The notes beneath the pieces were generated by a model that ran no database searches, was not told the origin of the DNA, and saw nothing but the letters and a program-made list of their open reading frames with translations. 15,069 bases of DNA. Source: an uncultured Mitsuokella sp. Lineage in GTDB: Bacteria > Bacillota > Negativicutes > Selenomonadales > Selenomonadaceae. Shown one piece after another: positions 12,649 to 15,069 of the stretch. Numbering within the stretch: position 1 is the stretch's first letter; the number at the start of each line of letters is the position of its first letter. Both the position numbers and the translations under genes were made by a program. The DNA lies in contig CAAGMF010000071.1 in assembly GCA_900770895.1 (NCBI GenBank), positions 1 to 15,069 on the forward strand, in the 5' to 3' direction.

Positions 12649-15069
12649 TCAGCGATAGTAGGCTACGCCGTTCTCGAACAGGCGCTGATCCTTGTCGCCG
12701 GTGATATTGACGGCGACATTCTCGCCTATGCGCTCCGAGTGCCCCATCTTGCCGAGAACGCGACCGTCAGGGCTCGTGATACCCTCGATGGCATTGACGG
12801 AACCATTCGGGTTCCACGGGATATCGAGGCTGGGATTGTTCTGGTCGTCTACGTACTGGGTAGCGATCTGTCCGCGGATGCGCAGCTGCGCGATGAGCTC
12901 AGCATCGGCGACGAAGCGGCCCTCGCCATGCGATACCGGGATGACCTCGACCTCCCCTACCTGACTGTTCGCGAACCACGGTGAGAGATTCGACGCGATA
13001 CGAGTACGGACCATGCACGAGACGTGGCGGCCAAGCGTATTGTAGGTCAGCGTCGGCGCCGAGTCGTCGAGGTCGCGGATCTCGCCATACGGCACGAGAC
13101 CGAGCTTTATGAGCGCCTGGAAGCCGTTGCAGATGCCGATCATGAGGCCATCGCGCTTGTAGAGCAGGCGCATCGTCTCCTCCGCTATGCGCGGATTGCG
13201 GAACATGGCGGCGATGAACTTGCCCGATCCGTCCGGCTCGTCACCGCCCGAGAAACCGCCCGGGAGCATGATGATATTCGCCTGACGGATGCCCTTCACG
13301 ATGGCCTCGACCGTCTCCTCGACAGCAGCCGGCGTGAGGTTGCGGACAACAAGCGTCTCTGCCTCTGCTCCGGCGCGCTCCCAGGCTCGTGCGGAGTCAT
13401 ATTCGCAGTTCGTGCCCGGGAATACTGGAATGAATACGCGTGGCTTTGCTATATGGAGCTGCGGCGTGATGGTGTGGCCCTTGGTGTACGGCACCCAGGT
13501 GGCGGCCGTACGACGGTTCTTGTTTATCTTCACCTGCGTCGGGAATATCTTCTCGAGCGGCTTCGTGTATGCTTCCTGAGCCTCAGCCAGCGTGATGACC
13601 GATTTGCCGCAGACGATGCTCGTGACATCCGTAACCATGCCGAGCTCATAGGCACCACTGCCCGGCAGCACATCGGCGATGTTCACATTCTCCGCGACCT
13701 CGATGATGATGGAGCCATAGTCCGGACGGAAAAGCTCCTCCTGCGGCATGTATTTTGCGAACTTGAAGCCGCGCATGTTGCCGAGGCACATCTTCGTGAT
13801 AGCTGCAGCGATGCCGCCGACCTCGATGCTCTGGGCTGCGAATATCTGATGCTTCGCGGCCATGCTGGCGAGATTTTTGAAGTTGCTGTTGAGTTTCTTG
13901 AATATCGGCAGATCCTGCTGATCCTTCTGGCACGGTACCAGATAGACCTTGTTGCCCGGATATTTGAACTCCGGCGATATGGCCTGATCAGCCGGCATGA
14001 CGCAGACAGCAAAGGCCGCGAGCGTCGGCGGAACATGGATGTCCTCGAACGTACCGGACATGGAATCCTTACCACCGATGGCCGGGAGACCGAGCTCATG
14101 CTGGGCAGTCAGCGCGCCGAGCAGTGCCGCGAAAGGATTGCCCCACTTCTCCGGATCTTTGCCCAGGCTCTCGAAATACTCCTGGAACGTCAGACGTATC
14201 TTCGTGGCGTCAGCGCCGAGGGCAGCCATTTTGGCCGCTGCAGCTACGACTGCATAGAGGGCGCCGTGATACGGGCTCCAGGTCATGAAGGCCGGATCGA
14301 GGCCGAACGTCATGGCCGTGGCCGTATTCGTCTCTGCGCCGAGTACCGGGAGCTTCGCGACCATGCCCTCGGCCGGGGTCAGCTGGGTGCGACCGCCGAA
14401 CGGCATGAGGACCGTATTGCCACCGATGGAGGAATCAAAGCGCTCCGCAAGGCCCTTCTGGCTGCAGACATTGAGGTCAGAGAGGTTCACGAGCCAGGAT
14501 TTCTCGAGGTCCGGAGCGCAGGCGGCGACGGCAGCCGGCACCTCATGCAGATAGCGATGCTGAGCATCCGGCTCTTTGATCGTAGCCGTGACATGCTGGC
14601 GCACGCCATTCGTATCGAGGAACGAGCGGTTCATCTGCACGATTGGCTTGCCCCGCCACTTCATGATGAGGCGCGGTTCCTCGGTGACGACGGCGACCTG
14701 GGTGGCCTCGAGGTTCTCGCTGTCAGCATAGCGGACGAATTTCTCGAGGTTGGCCGGGTCGATGACGACAGCCATGCGTTCCTGCGACTCGGATATCGCC
14801 AGCTCCGTGCCATCGAGGCCGGCATATTTCTTCTTTACCGCATCGAGGTCGATAATGAGGCCGTCAGAGAGCTCCCCAATAGCGACCGCGACACCGCCCG
14901 CACCGAAATCGTTGCAGCGCTTGATCATGCGCGCGACCTCCGGGATGCGGAACAGGCGCTGGATCTTGCGCTCGGTCGGCGGATTACCCTTCTGGACCTC
15001 GGCGCCGCAGCTCGTCAGCGACTCCTCCGTGTGCTCTTTCGACGAGCCCGTAGCACCGCCGCAGCCGTC
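12649..15069 (-). CDS. purL: Phosphoribosylformylglycinamidine synthase, large single-chain form (5' part outside window)
   Basis: Converts FGAR to FGAM in purine synthesis using glutamine and ATP. The frame stays open to the right edge, so 806 C-terminal residues are visible and the N-terminal part is missing; the Met at 14928 is internal. The visible chain begins with GCGGATGSSKEH and continues through FGAGGVAVAIGEL, TPAEGMVAKLP and IGGKDSMSGTF, all from the synthase domains. It ends with a class I glutaminase: PVFPGTNCEYDSA, the nucleophile Cys in GICNGF (codon 13129-13131) and the His/Glu of SHGEG (about 12922-12930). Synthase plus glutaminase in one chain matches the large (~1,250 residue) clade found in Clostridia and relatives, as opposed to the separate PurS/PurQ/PurL of Bacillus. 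It converges on rqcH; its promoter is not in view. Confidence 0.96.
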   Translation of the reverse strand, partial: DGCGGATGSSKEHTEESLTSCGAEVQKGNPPTERKIQRLFRIPEVARMIKRCNDFGAGGVAVAIGELSDGLIIDLDAVKKKYAGLDGTELAISESQERMAVVIDPANLEKFVRYADSENLEATQVAVVTEEPRLIMKWRGKPIVQMNRSFLDTNGVRQHVTATIKEPDAQHRYLHEVPAAVAACAPDLEKSWLVNLSDLNVCSQKGLAERFDSSIGGNTVLMPFGGRTQLTPAEGMVAKLPVLGAETNTATAMTFGLDPAFMTWSPYHGALYAVVAAAAKMAALGADATKIRLTFQEYFESLGKDPEKWGNPFAALLGALTAQHELGLPAIGGKDSMSGTFEDIHVPPTLAAFAVCVMPADQAISPEFKYPGNKVYLVPCQKDQQDLPIFKKLNSNFKNLASMAAKHQIFAAQSIEVGGIAAAITKMCLGNMRGFKFAKYMPQEELFRPDYGSIIIEVAENVNIADVLPGSGAYELGMVTDVTSIVCGKSVITLAEAQEAYTKPLEKIFPTQVKINKNRRTAATWVPYTKGHTITPQLHIAKPRVFIPVFPGTNCEYDSARAWERAGAEAETLVVRNLTPAAVEETVEAIVKGIRQANIIMLPGGFSGGDEPDGSGKFIAAMFRNPRIAEETMRLLYKRDGLMIGICNGFQALIKLGLVPYGEIRDLDDSAPTLTYNTLGRHVSCMVRTRIASNLSPWFANSQVGEVEVIPVSHGEGRFVADAELIAQLRIRGQIATQYVDDQNNPSLDIPWNPNGSVNAIEGITSPDGRVLGKMGHSERIGENVAVNITGDKDQRLFENGVAYYR

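Noticed and set aside
1..15069. CRISPR array, tRNA/rRNA gene or transposase
   Set aside because: I saw no regularly spaced repeats, no tRNA-like cloverleaf and no transposase or integrase motif in any frame.

Overview
The window looks like chromosome from a diderm Firmicute (Negativicutes, most likely the Selenomonadaceae group). Two things point there. It carries a Firmicutes-type core set: a SAM-I riboswitch in front of metK, remA, rqcH, the yicC-remA-gmk-rpoZ-coaBC cluster and a large single-chain PurL. It also encodes a putative outer-membrane beta-barrel protein ending in phenylalanine, which only a two-membrane cell would use. The DNA is moderately GC-rich, with AT-rich promoter regions. 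The taxon is an inference; no rRNA is present.

Layout. 186-2588 (minus) encodes an unrecognised ~800-residue protein with an Arg-rich leader, a possible internal signal peptide, a long coiled coil and a C-terminal barrel. Divergent from it is an HD-GYP phosphodiesterase (2784-3824, plus) whose receiver domain has lost the usual phospho-acceptor. A strong two-way terminator separates this from metK (3979-5169, minus), which has a full SAM-I riboswitch leader and a good promoter. At 5504-6427 lies an accessory segment: a decayed copy of the coaBC 3' end, a palindrome-rich promoter and a self-inhibited (class III) Fic protein gene on the plus strand. From 10587 down to 6428 runs a minus-strand operon, dapF-yicC-remA-gmk-rpoZ-coaBC, with ATGA overlaps at its end. 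rqcH (10754-12520, plus) diverges from dapF. purL (12649 to the right edge, minus) converges on rqcH through a shared hairpin and is cut by the window.

How it fits together. Most genes are housekeeping: SAM synthesis, CoA synthesis, GMP phosphorylation, RNA polymerase omega, lysine/peptidoglycan precursor synthesis, RNA decay, ribosome rescue and purine synthesis. Three parts stand out. First, the fic gene sits between coaBC and metK, with a displaced copy of the coaBC 3' end on its far side, suggesting insertion at the coaBC end. Second, perfect and imperfect palindromes overlap the fic promoter. Third, a coiled-coil/barrel envelope protein is paired divergently with a c-di-GMP-type phosphodiesterase.
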